From NCBI RefSeq assembly GCF_002897295.1, contig NZ_BEXF01000007.1, positions 124,001 through 188,000 on the forward strand: DNA of 64,000 bases. The letters are read 5' to 3'. The position numbers were made by a program, and so were the translations under genes. Positions 8,431 to 15,869 of the stretch are shown here, piece by piece. This DNA is from Brevibacillus reuszeri (GTDB taxonomy: Bacteria; Bacillota; Bacilli; Brevibacillales; Brevibacillaceae). The notes under the pieces are model-generated. The model had not been told where the DNA came from. It searched no databases and worked only from the letters and a program-made list of their open reading frames with translations. Every line of letters begins with the position of its first letter. Position 1 is the stretch's first letter.

Positions 8431-8556
8431 ATGTTTGTTAAACGGGGGGAGTCTGTCACAACCACCAAGATTCAGCCAAGCGATATACCAGTGACAGAGC
8501 AATTGGAAGGAAAAGTAAAATTTTACAGCTCAATCAAGCGGACCTGGAACGCATGA
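8431..8556 (+). pseudogene. N-terminal piece of the globin-type chemosensor, out of frame with the main ORF
   Basis: ATG at 8431 follows GGAGGG at good spacing and reads 41 codons (MFVKRGES...EQLEGKVKF) before hitting TGA at 8554. The next frame, entered around 8517-8525, continues as [18 protein letters not shown], the expected first helix of a HemAT globin domain. One extra A or T in AAAATTTT (8517-8524) would fuse the two frames. This short ORF is therefore the true start of the gene at 8553-10151, separated by a one-base loss. Confidence 0.7.
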
Positions 8557-10151
8557 AGCAATTGGAGCCGTTACTGTCTAAACATCTCGACGCAATCACC
8601 GACCGCCATTACCAAATGCTTCACGAATATTCCCATTTGATGCACATCATCGAGTCAAATACAACGATAGATCGCCTGTCTAAATCATTTCGAAACTATT
8701 TGCAATCACTGCCAAATACGCAGCTGGACGATACATATGTAAAAGGCAGAGAAAAAATCGGCGAAGTCCACAGCAGAATCGGTCTTGCACCTGAGTGGTA
8801 CACGGGATCCTATTTGCGGGTATATGAATATTTGATCCCTTCCGTCGTTTCTACCTACACAAAAAAACCACAGGAAGCATCCGAGATTTTGCTTGCACTG
8901 ATCAAGCTGCTGACACTCGATTCGCAGATCGTTCTACAATCATATCAGGAAGATACGGATTACAAGGTAGTGGACCGACTCGGACGAGTACTGGAGCTCG
9001 TCATGCAGATCGATAAGATTAAACATGTTCTCGATACGGTAGAAACGACTACAGACGAAGCGAGCAACGTCCGTTTTGCCGCTGAACAGCTCAGTCAGTC
9101 CGTACAAAAAGTGGCTCAGTCTGCTGTTTTGGTAGCCGAGAATGCTACCACGACCATGGAGCAAGCGACAACCGGTAAAGAAATTATCCAGGCATCGCTC
9201 AAGAGCTTTCTTTCGATGGCTGATGAGTTCAATGACATGCAGTCGAAAATTTCTCAGCTCATGGCAACTATTGAAAACGTTTCCCAAGTGGTTCAGGTCA
9301 TCCGCAGCGTCGCTGATCAAACAAATCTGCTGGCACTGAACGCTTCCATCGAGGCGGCGCGTGCTGGTGAGCATGGCCGCGGCTTTGCGGTTGTTGCCGA
9401 GGAAGTCCGCAAGCTGGCCGAGCAAACGAAGCAATCTGTGCAAAACATTACCTCCACGATGCAGAACGTGCAGCAAGAAGCCAGTCAAGTCAAAGACTCG
9501 GCAGCTCAGATGAGTGAGCATTTCAGCAAGGAAGCCATTCAGACGCGTGACGCGATCGATCTGATGGGAGACATCGTCCAAAATATCGAAAAGGTTGGTC
9601 ATTCTACCGGACATATTGCTGCACAGGCCGAAGAACAATCCGCCGCCACCGATGACATTTCTGAGCGAATCTCACAGGTCCAGACGAATATGGAGCTAAT
9701 CGCTGAACACGTGTCCCATGCCGGGAAAAACGTCTATGACATCGGGGCAGGCATTAATGATCTGCATAAGCTCAGCATCAGTCAGCTGACTCAATTGAAA
9801 GCGAAGCATCATTTGCGTATCGTCAAAACGGATCATCTGCTATGGAAATGGTGGCTGTACAACTACATGCTGGGCTACCACAAGATCGAGGAAAAAGATT
9901 TGGTTGACAATCTGCAATGTCGCTTAGGTGTCTGGTATCAAGAAGCCAAAAACGATCCAAAAATCAACTCGCTGCCTTCTTTCCGGAAATTGGATGAACC
10001 ACACCGGAAGTTTCATGAGGCAGTCCGCAGCGTCTATCTATTGGTCAAAGCTGGCAAACAGGATGAAGCTGAGGCTGTCTTTCATAGCTTGGAAGCCATT
10101 TCAGATAATGTCTTGGATTGCCTCGACCAATTGTCTGCCGAAATGCGCTAA
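8553..10151 (+). CDS. Globin-coupled methyl-accepting chemotaxis protein with C-terminal CZB domain (HemAT-like)
   Basis: A 532-residue soluble transducer as read, about 573 with the displaced N-terminus. The N-terminal protoglobin domain (residues 1-155) carries the proximal heme ligand His73 in [14 protein letters not shown]. The signalling domain (about 170-400) has the receptor tip [44 protein letters not shown]-terminal CZB zinc-binding domain (about 425-525) shows His428, Cys456 in LQCRLGVWY, His484 and His488. There are no transmembrane helices, so it senses in the cytoplasm, probably oxygen. Its TAA overlaps the convergent protease stop by 4 nt with no terminator between. ATG 8553 is internal and lacks its own ribosome site. 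Confidence 0.85.
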   Translation: MKQLEPLLSKHLDAITDRHYQMLHEYSHLMHIIESNTTIDRLSKSFRNYLQSLPNTQLDDTYVKGREKIGEVHSRIGLAPEWYTGSYLRVYEYLIPSVVSTYTKKPQEASEILLALIKLLTLDSQIVLQSYQEDTDYKVVDRLGRVLELVMQIDKIKHVLDTVETTTDEASNVRFAAEQLSQSVQKVAQSAVLVAENATTTMEQATTGKEIIQASLKSFLSMADEFNDMQSKISQLMATIENVSQVVQVIRSVADQTNLLALNASIEAARAGEHGRGFAVVAEEVRKLAEQTKQSVQNITSTMQNVQQEASQVKDSAAQMSEHFSKEAIQTRDAIDLMGDIVQNIEKVGHSTGHIAAQAEEQSAATDDISERISQVQTNMELIAEHVSHAGKNVYDIGAGINDLHKLSISQLTQLKAKHHLRIVKTDHLLWKWWLYNYMLGYHKIEEKDLVDNLQCRLGVWYQEAKNDPKINSLPSFRKLDEPHRKFHEAVRSVYLLVKAGKQDEAEAVFHSLEAISDNVLDCLDQLSAEMR

Positions 10152-11266
10152 TGCAAGCCTTTTCGTTTTTGCTTCCTTTGGTTTGCCTTTCGTGCTCTTT
10201 TGGTCACAATCGTACCCAATTGTGCCGCAGATAATGGCTGCGTGCGCATTGGGTTCTTTTGCTTTTGTCCGTTAGTGCTTACCTGTCCGCGACTGCCCGC
10301 TGCTCTTGCTACACGGATACCAAAAGCCTGCATCGCCCATTGAATCGGAAAAGCAATAGAACGTCTGCCATCAGCCGAGCCTGCAAAATTGACAGCTGCC
10401 GCATAGTTGCTCTCTGTAAGCCAGACGGAGCCGGAATCACCAGGCAATGAGACCGCAACTGTCCCACGAATGACGGTTTGGTTACGAAAACGAATCGTTC
10501 CAAGCCCGGCATGATTGCCATAATCAACGTCAATATCGGTATGGATCGACTCTACAACCCCGCTGACTCGTCCCGTCGTCCGTCCCACTTTTTTGAATCG
10601 ATTCCCAACGCCATAGGAGCGCACATGTCCACGCACCACTCCAACTGTCGCGTATCGTGGAGCCAAGAGTCGATTGGCTGTCGGGATCGATAAGGCCGCA
10701 TCGATGTAGTTAACCCCATTTTTGCGCAGACGAACAAAGCGATACAACCGTCCGATTCGATCTCTACCTGAGCGACCACCGTCCGCTCCCCCTGGCTGTA
10801 TCGTCTCGGTATAGCCACCTGTATTGTTTTTATTGAGGACATGATTGTTGCTAAACAAATACCGCTGTGCACTCCGGGAGGCACTTTGGACGATCAGACC
10901 GGCTGTGCCCGAGGCTCCCGGATAGCCTACACTGTAGCCCGCGATGACCGGACGAATTCTGCCGCGATATTGTCTGGCGAAGGCCCTGTCCCGAACCTGT
11001 ACGTGGCAGCAGCACCGCCCCGAGGTGATAGTCCGAACCGGAACCGCTACTCGTCCGGCTGCTTTTACACTTCGGACAGAAACACATCGCGGGCAGCTTC
11101 GTTTTACCGAGGCGCTTGCATTTACCGTGTACAAAACAATACAAGCTCCGCCTTTTCTGTCTTTTCCGTTCGCATAGCCGATTCCTATGCCTATGACACC
11201 CGGCATCTTTTTCCACCGTTTGACCAAATGCTGCTTGGCTTGGATCGCTTCCCGAAAAGTGGCCAT
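10148..11266 (-). CDS. Trypsin-fold serine protease-like protein (Nal1-like)
   Basis: A 372-residue protein from ATG 11266 (MATFREAIQ); longer starts to 11389 lack a better ribosome site. The catalytic triad of the chymotrypsin fold is visible: His142 in FSNNHVL, Asp189 in YIDAAL and Ser278 in LPGDSGS. The N-terminal ~50 residues ([13 protein letters not shown]...CIVLYTVN) resemble the prodomain-like segment of Nal1-type bacterial proteases. A Cys-rich linker (SCPRC at 58-61, CCC at 85-87) could bind metal. There is no signal peptide or transmembrane segment. The C-terminus is extremely basic. Substrate unknown. Confidence 0.75.
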   Translation of the reverse strand: MATFREAIQAKQHLVKRWKKMPGVIGIGIGYANGKDRKGGACIVLYTVNASASVKRSCPRCVSVRSVKAAGRVAVPVRTITSGRCCCHVQVRDRAFARQYRGRIRPVIAGYSVGYPGASGTAGLIVQSASRSAQRYLFSNNHVLNKNNTGGYTETIQPGGADGGRSGRDRIGRLYRFVRLRKNGVNYIDAALSIPTANRLLAPRYATVGVVRGHVRSYGVGNRFKKVGRTTGRVSGVVESIHTDIDVDYGNHAGLGTIRFRNQTVIRGTVAVSLPGDSGSVWLTESNYAAAVNFAGSADGRRSIAFPIQWAMQAFGIRVARAAGSRGQVSTNGQKQKNPMRTQPLSAAQLGTIVTKRARKANQRKQKRKGLH

Positions 11267-11416
11267 CTCTCCCCGTCCTCTCTCACAAATAATCCGATAC
11301 ATTGCCATCGTATGCTGTATGCAGAGAGGGTCACGGGGCTTATGACTCTGCGTGACGAGAAAAAGGCTGGGGCTTCTGACTGGCTCCATGCAAAAAGCGA
11401 AGCCGCGCCCAAAGTA

Positions 11417-11456
11417 GAAAAAGCCATCCTCTACACTCGTAGAGAATGGCCTTTTT
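11417..11456. terminator. Bidirectional terminator downstream of pbuX
   Basis: AAAAGCCAT-CTCTAC pairs with GTAGAG-ATGGCCTTTTT around a 4-nt loop. On the minus strand it ends the xpt-pbuX transcript. On the plus strand no gene precedes it. Confidence 0.85.
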
Positions 11457-11463
11457 CGCTCAT

Positions 11464-12771
11464 TTAGGAAGCTTCGGAGATGGCGTTTGCCGGCGTTGTC
11501 TTTACTTTTTTGTTCGTGTGCACGAGCAGGATGTTAAGCACGACTGCGGTCAAAGAGCCTGTCACGATTCCGTTTTGCATCATCATTTTCATCAGTGTCG
11601 GCAGTTGGTCAAACATCGTCGGCACCGTTGCGGAGCCAAGTCCTACTGCGATACTGCATGCAGCAATCAGCAGGTTTTCGTTCTTGCGCAAATCGACCTG
11701 AGACAAAATATTGATCCCAGACGCTACAACCATTCCAAACATGGCGATCATCGCTCCGCCGAGAACAGCGTTTGGCACAACCGTTGTCAAAGCAGCCAGC
11801 TTGGGCAAAAGTCCGAGAACGACGAGAATTCCGCCTGCCCCGATCATGACATCACGTGATTTGATTCCTGTCAGGGAAACAAGTCCTACGTTTTGGGAAA
11901 ACGCGGTATACGGGAATGCGTTGAAAATACCTCCGAGCACAATCGCTACGCCTTCTCCACGCAAGCCTTTTACAACATCTTTATTGGTTACTTCGGTATT
12001 TGTCACTTTGCCGAGCGCAAAGTAAACGCCTGTAGACTCAGCCATGCTAATGATATTGACCAAGATCATCGTTAAAATTGCAACGATACTAAACTGTGGA
12101 GTTCCAAAGTAAAACGGTTCAACGACACTAAACCAGGAAGCAGTCGCCACATTTGCAAAGCTGACCATTCCCATCATGTACGCTGCAATCGTGCCGACAG
12201 CCAGTCCAAGCAAAACAGAGATTGCGCGAATGAAGCCTGTAAAGAATCGATTAATAAGCAAGATGATGACGAGTGTACCTAAAGCCAGAAGCAAATGCTC
12301 CGGGGCACCAAAGTCAGGTTTTGTTGCATCTCCGCCAGCGGCGTTGGTCATCGCTACCGGAATCAAAGATAGCCCGATAATCGTAACGACAGAGCCTTGC
12401 ACCACCGTCGGGAAAAAGCGGAGGAGCTTGCCAAACAGAGGAGCAGCGAAAACGACGAACAAACCTGAAATGATAATAGCCCCATACGCTGTCGCCAAAT
12501 TGGTCGAGGAAGCGATGGCAATAATCGGTCCCACCGCTGTAAAGGTACAGCCGAGCACGACTGGCAGGCGAATTCCTGTGTAGCGCGTCCCTACTACCTG
12601 TAGCAAAGTGGCGATCCCACTCGTGAACAAGTCTGCCGCAATCAAGTAAGCGATTTGGAGCGGTGTCAGCTTCAGTGCTGCGCCGATAATCAAGGGCACG
12701 ACGACAGCTCCGGCATACATGGCTAAAACGTGCTGCAATCCCAGGGTGACAACCTTTTGTTTGGATAGCAT
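11464..12771 (-). CDS. pbuX: Xanthine permease (nucleobase:cation symporter-2 family)
   Basis: A 435-residue polytopic protein with about 12-14 helices. NCS2 signatures include LGLQHVLAMYAGAVVVPLIIG at the N-terminus, a central region around MAESTGVYFALG and NAFPYTAFSQNVGLV-LTGIKSR. It imports xanthine with protons or sodium. It lies 64 nt downstream of xpt, and the pair is placed behind a guanine riboswitch, exactly as in B. subtilis xpt-pbuX, which fixes the substrate class. GAGGAGAG precedes ATG 12771 at a slightly long spacing. Confidence 0.93.
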   Translation of the reverse strand: MLSKQKVVTLGLQHVLAMYAGAVVVPLIIGAALKLTPLQIAYLIAADLFTSGIATLLQVVGTRYTGIRLPVVLGCTFTAVGPIIAIASSTNLATAYGAIIISGLFVVFAAPLFGKLLRFFPTVVQGSVVTIIGLSLIPVAMTNAAGGDATKPDFGAPEHLLLALGTLVIILLINRFFTGFIRAISVLLGLAVGTIAAYMMGMVSFANVATASWFSVVEPFYFGTPQFSIVAILTMILVNIISMAESTGVYFALGKVTNTEVTNKDVVKGLRGEGVAIVLGGIFNAFPYTAFSQNVGLVSLTGIKSRDVMIGAGGILVVLGLLPKLAALTTVVPNAVLGGAMIAMFGMVVASGINILSQVDLRKNENLLIAACSIAVGLGSATVPTMFDQLPTLMKMMMQNGIVTGSLTAVVLNILLVHTNKKVKTTPANAISEAS

Positions 12772-12835
12772 GTGTGTTTGTTTCTCTCCTCTAGTGTAGT
12801 GTCATAAAACCGCTGCCTGTAATGCGTTTATGCCA

Positions 12836-13405
12836 TTAAATGAACTGAATTCCTTCTGGAGACATCGATTGGATGCGAGCTAGTGATTCGATACGAACCC
12901 CTTGCTGCTCTAGTAGGCCGCGGCCTTCCTGAAAGCTTTTTTCAATGACTGCCCCTACTCCTACGAGATGAGCACCTGCATCCTTGATAATTTGCGTCAG
13001 ACCTACCAGCGCAGCACCCGTAGCCAAGAAATCATCTACAATCAGTACACGATCATCAGGTGACAGGTACTGGCGTGACACGCTGATTTGATACGTTTCT
13101 TGACGTGTAAAAGAATGAACAGGTGCGGAGTATACTTCTTCCGTCAAGGTGACTGCCTTTTTCTTTTTTGCATAGACAAACGGTACACCCAGTGCGAAGG
13201 AAGTCGCCAGCGCAAAATGAATCCCACTTGCTTCAATCGTCAAAACCTTAGTAATCGGCTCGTCCGCAAAAAGCTCGGCAAAACGCTTGCCTATATTCAT
13301 CGTCAATTGCGGGTCTACCTGATGGTTTAAAAAAGCATCTACTTTTAACACTGATGCGGACAACACCTTGCCGTCCTGTACAATGCGGTCTTGCAATTCC
13401 TTCAT
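12836..13405 (-). CDS. xpt: Xanthine phosphoribosyltransferase
   Basis: A 189-residue type I phosphoribosyltransferase that converts xanthine and PRPP to XMP for GTP salvage. The PRPP-binding motif VLIVDDFLATGAAL is present, and the N-terminus (MKELQDRIVQDGKVL...LKVDAFLNHQVDP) is characteristic of Xpt rather than Apt or Hpt. GGGGGA precedes ATG 13405. It is the first cistron of xpt-pbuX, controlled by the riboswitch-terminator in its 340-nt leader. Confidence 0.95.
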   Translation of the reverse strand: MKELQDRIVQDGKVLSASVLKVDAFLNHQVDPQLTMNIGKRFAELFADEPITKVLTIEASGIHFALATSFALGVPFVYAKKKKAVTLTEEVYSAPVHSFTRQETYQISVSRQYLSPDDRVLIVDDFLATGAALVGLTQIIKDAGAHLVGVGAVIEKSFQEGRGLLEQQGVRIESLARIQSMSPEGIQFI

Positions 13406-13440
13406 CTGATTTTCCCCCTTGAATTATCCCTACATGTTCC

Positions 13441-13530
13441 CAACAAAATAAATAAAGCCCAGAGCGGACAGGTCACGAGCTGGCTGACAACACAAACCAA
13501 CACGAAGTGAAACCTGTCCCTCTGGGCTTT
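13441..13530 (-). terminator. Riboswitch-controlled terminator in the xpt leader
   Basis: On the minus strand AAAGCCCAGAGGGACAGG pairs with CCTGTCC-CTCTGGGCTTT across a loop of about 40 nt, followed by T-rich sequence, and sits about 50 nt ahead of xpt. Together with the upstream aptamer this is the expected OFF element when guanine is bound. The large loop contains no ORF. Confidence 0.8.
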
Positions 13531-13643
13531 TCTCCCTCAGGTGTAACACGCGCATAATGCGTGCCAGCGCCGCTTGGACCAGCCCTCTCACCCCTGCCTA
13601 TTAGCTGGCAGAAAAGGAGAAGCGGAACCCTAGACGCTCTTTC

Positions 13644-13712
13644 ACTCGTAGTCAGGTGATTTACGGTCACCCGGTAGAAACTGCTGGGCCTTATTCCCAA
13701 AATTATACGAGC
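13644..13712 (-). promoter_or_regulatory. Guanine (purine) riboswitch aptamer
   Basis: On the minus strand the three-way junction is readable. P1 is GCTCGTA/TACGAGT; P2 is TTGGG/CCCAG with loop AATAAGG. The conserved J2/3 is GTTTCTACC, P3 is GGGTGA/TCACCT with loop CCGTAAA, and J3/1 is ACTA. The C in J3/1, equivalent to C74 of B. subtilis xpt, specifies guanine, hypoxanthine or xanthine rather than adenine. It controls xpt-pbuX by transcription termination. Confidence 0.93.
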
Positions 13713-13870
13713 ATGAGTTATGGGGCACCTAAAAAATATTCGACGCAAAACGTCACTTTTCGAGGTGCTCATATGCTTTTTCGATAAAATCAAATCTATC
13801 ATATGTGTCGGCTGGGGGGCAAGCGTTAATTTTTGACGGGGTCGGGCGCTTAGTTATCTGATAGGCTGTA

Positions 13871-14089
13871 CTGGAGGAGAGGAAACAGGAGAAAACGCTC
13901 CAGGTACTTGGGACACTAGCGCGGGTGATTCACTGCACCGCTCCGTTGCAAAAGGGAAACCGCGTCCAAAGTAGCGGTTTCATGGAGTGCCTCAGAGGTG
14001 GACGCTTAAAGGCGTGTTTCCCTTTTTCCACTCCGCCTCGGTCGGTGTCCCAAAGACCTGCGCTTATTTCTCCTTTTTCCTCTCACCAG
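13871..14089. repeat. 219-nt imperfect inverted repeat, rod-shaped structured RNA or MITE-like element
   Basis: Four nested complementary blocks are readable: 13871-13894 with 14066-14089 (CTGG, GAGAGGAAA and AGGAGAAA against their complements); 13901-13916 with 14045-14060 (CAGG...TTGGGACAC, 14 of 16); 13950-13960 with 14016-14026 (AAAAGGGAAAC, perfect); and 13962-13967 with 14000-14005 (GCGTCC/GGACGC). A large asymmetric internal loop (33 and 17 nt) separates blocks two and three. There is no credible ORF. It lies between rsgA and the xpt leader. A weak TTGACG at 13833 precedes it on the plus strand. 13713-13870 holds nothing else recognisable except presumably the xpt promoter. Confidence 0.7.
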
Positions 14090-14106
14090 CCTCGGTCTTC
14101 CAATCG

Positions 14107-14135
14107 CAAAAAGCCCTCGATTTCTCGAGGGCTTT
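14107..14135 (-). terminator. Terminator of rsgA
   Basis: A perfect 11-bp stem (AAAGCCCTCGA/TCGAGGGCTTT) with a 4-nt loop and TTTTT on the minus strand, starting 3 nt after the rsgA stop. Confidence 0.88.
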
Positions 14136-14138
14136 GGG

Positions 14139-15224
14139 TTAGCGCTTTGGTTTTCTTTGGCGCATTTCTACGTTGATTTTTTTCCATTTATCTTTTTCAG
14201 CGGCTTGCAGTCTGGCGTCTTCCTTTCGTGCCAGATGAGCCAGCTCTCTTTGCAGCTTGAGGTAGCTGTCAAAGCGGGCTTTTTCCAGGCTGCCATCCTC
14301 GATGGCTTCGCGGACGGCGCAGCCGGGCTCACGTACGTGCTGACAGTCGTTGAAGCGGCATGCTTCGGCGATGGATTCAATATCGTCAAAAGCGCCGCGG
14401 AAGCCCTCATCTGCTTCCCATAGCTGCAGCTCACGCATACCTGGCGTATCAATCATCAAGCCGCCACCAGGCAACAGGAACAGCTCACGGTGAGTCGTTG
14501 TATGGCGACCGCGATCGTCACCCTCACGCACTTCACTTACGCGCTGCATCTCGCTGCCGCTCAGCTTGTTGATCAAGGTAGACTTCCCTACCCCCGATGA
14601 ACCCATCAAAGCAATAGTCTTGCCTTCACCCAAATAGGGTGCGAGCTGCTCTAAGCCTTCTCCCTGCTCGGCGCTCACTACATGGAAAGGCACCCCGATT
14701 GCTACCGACTCTACCTCAGCCAGACGTGCATCCAGATCTTCGCACAAATCGGCTTTGCTGAGCACGATCACAGGAGACGCTCCACTTTCCCATGCCAGGA
14801 TGAGATAACGCTCCATCCTGCGTATATTAAAGTCATTATTCAGTGCATTGACGAGAAATACTGTATCTACGTTGGCAGCTACAATCTGTTCTTCGACTGT
14901 ATCTCCGGCAGCCTTGCGCGAAAACTTGCTCTTGCGTGGGAGCAAGGCATGAATCGAGGCTTTTTTCTCCTCTACGCGCGGGCTAATCACAACCCAGTCT
15001 CCAACAGCCGGATAATCCTCGCGGCCTGTTGCCTCATATCGCAGCTTGCCTGTTACCTCGCCCAAGAGCTCGCCATGCTCACTCAAAAGACGATAGATGC
15101 GTTTATGTTCCAGCGTGATACGTCCCACGCTGTAGCCTTGTGCGGCATAAGGGGCAAAATGATTGGCAAAATACTCATTCCAGCCCAATGTTTTCAATGC
15201 TTGCTCGTTTGTTAGATGATTCAC
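14139..15224 (-). CDS. rsgA: Ribosome small subunit-dependent GTPase A (RsgA/YjeQ family)
   Basis: A 361-residue circularly permuted GTPase that acts in late 30S subunit maturation. The order is OB-fold (about 28-120), G4 motif SKAD (156-159), Walker A GSSGVGKST (208-216), switch residues GRHTTTH, G3 DTPG (259-262), then a zinc site formed by Cys289, Cys294, His296 and Cys302. The GTG at 15224 has GGGGGA at ideal spacing; the upstream TTG at 15242 overlaps that site and is rejected. Its isolated position next to purine genes, away from a prkC-rpe cluster, suggests it may be a second rsgA-type paralogue in this genome. Confidence 0.9.
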   Translation of the reverse strand: MNHLTNEQALKTLGWNEYFANHFAPYAAQGYSVGRITLEHKRIYRLLSEHGELLGEVTGKLRYEATGREDYPAVGDWVVISPRVEEKKASIHALLPRKSKFSRKAAGDTVEEQIVAANVDTVFLVNALNNDFNIRRMERYLILAWESGASPVIVLSKADLCEDLDARLAEVESVAIGVPFHVVSAEQGEGLEQLAPYLGEGKTIALMGSSGVGKSTLINKLSGSEMQRVSEVREGDDRGRHTTTHRELFLLPGGGLMIDTPGMRELQLWEADEGFRGAFDDIESIAEACRFNDCQHVREPGCAVREAIEDGSLEKARFDSYLKLQRELAHLARKEDARLQAAEKDKWKKINVEMRQRKPKR

Positions 15225-15304
15225 TACGGATTCCCCCTGCAAATGGTTAAATAAATGGCTTTCGCCAAACCAGTCACAGTCGAATCCTCATTTTGGTGAA
15301 CGGT

Positions 15305-15376
15305 TTATTGTTCGCTTGAAAGGAGGATTCCTGCGACCCCGATACCTACACTCTGTGCGAAATTTGTGTTTGACAT
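15305..15376 (-). CDS. Very small hypothetical peptide (23 aa)
   Basis: ATG at 15376 sits 7 nt after GGAGAG, one of the better ribosome sites in the area. The frame reads MSNTNFAQSVGIGVAGILLSSEQ-stop in overlapping short parts: an N-terminal polar segment, then a Gly/Val/Ile-rich hydrophobic stretch. Small glycine-rich membrane peptides of this size (for example the YjcZ type) occur in sporulating Bacilli, but it does not match any I know. It lies between the His-rich gene and rsgA on the same strand. Expression is not proven. Confidence 0.4.
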   Translation of the reverse strand: MSNTNFAQSVGIGVAGILLSSEQ

Positions 15377-15470
15377 ATAACATCTCTCCTTTTCAAACCG
15401 AACGAACCATTCAGGTTTGGATTCATATTTCCCAATTATTGTACCACGAAATTCAGGTGATGCAACAGAG

Positions 15471-15713
15471 TCAGTCTCCCCCGCCTCCGCCGCCATCTCC
15501 ACCACCGCTGTCACCGCCACTGTCGTAGCTACCATGGTGTCCGTCATGATGATGGTGATTGTGGTGATGATGGTGGTGATCGTCTACGTAAAATGGCGTG
15601 CTGCTATCCGTGGACGAGGAATAAGAGCGTCTGTTCACACCTTTTTTGGCTTTGGACGCCAAGACCAGCATAACGACCACAAATACAATAACGACGATGA
15701 TGAACAACTCCAT
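15471..15713 (-). CDS. Membrane-anchored His- and Gly/Asp-rich low-complexity protein (80 aa)
   Basis: ATG 15713 follows AAAGGA at about ten bases and is preferred over GTG 15722, which overlaps that site. The first ~22 residues are a hydrophobic anchor (MELFIIVVIVFVVVMLVLAS), followed by a basic stop-transfer and a Ser/Thr-rich linker. Next come a run of His with single Asn and Asp interruptions (about 13 His in 20 residues) and a tail of Gly and Asp. The tail could chelate metal ions outside the membrane. The family is not recognised, and composition alone does not establish function. Confidence 0.6.
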   Translation of the reverse strand: MELFIIVVIVFVVVMLVLASKAKKGVNRRSYSSSTDSSTPFYVDDHHHHHHNHHHHDGHHGSYDSGGDSGGGDGGGGGGD

Positions 15714-15827
15714 CAGCCTCACGTCCTTTCTAAATCACTGGAAAAAGTAATTACATGATCAATTATAGCATACGAAATCGGCAAGACTGTCATGGGCCGA
15801 TGACCGAGCACAATGGCCCACCGCATA

Positions 15828-15863
15828 GAAAAAAGGCATATACCCATATCGAGTACATGCCTT
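15828..15863 (-). terminator. Terminator of the MFS exporter gene
   Basis: On the minus strand AGGCATGTAC pairs with GTATATGCCT around a 9-nt loop, followed by six T. Confidence 0.75.
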
Positions 15864-15869
15864 CCTTCA

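Noticed and set aside
8517-8524. Programmed -1 frameshift at AAAATTTT in the chemosensor gene
   Set aside because: The codon phase (GTA AAA TTT TAC) does not give an X_XXY_YYZ slippery heptamer; a one-base deletion is simpler.
8940-9638. 232-codon minus-strand ORF inside the chemosensor gene
   Set aside because: A shadow of the receptor hairpin; the Leu/Arg-rich product comes from the opposite strand of Gln/Glu-rich codons.
10841-11467. 208-codon plus-strand ORF opposite the protease
   Set aside because: Antisense to conserved catalytic-domain codons, no ribosome site, no family resemblance.
13473-13802. 109-codon ORF through the xpt leader
   Set aside because: Overlaps the riboswitch aptamer and terminator, which are RNA elements.
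13925-14176. Possible ORF across the structured repeat
   Set aside because: Crosses the inverted repeat and the rsgA terminator; composition reflects the repeat, with no ribosome site.
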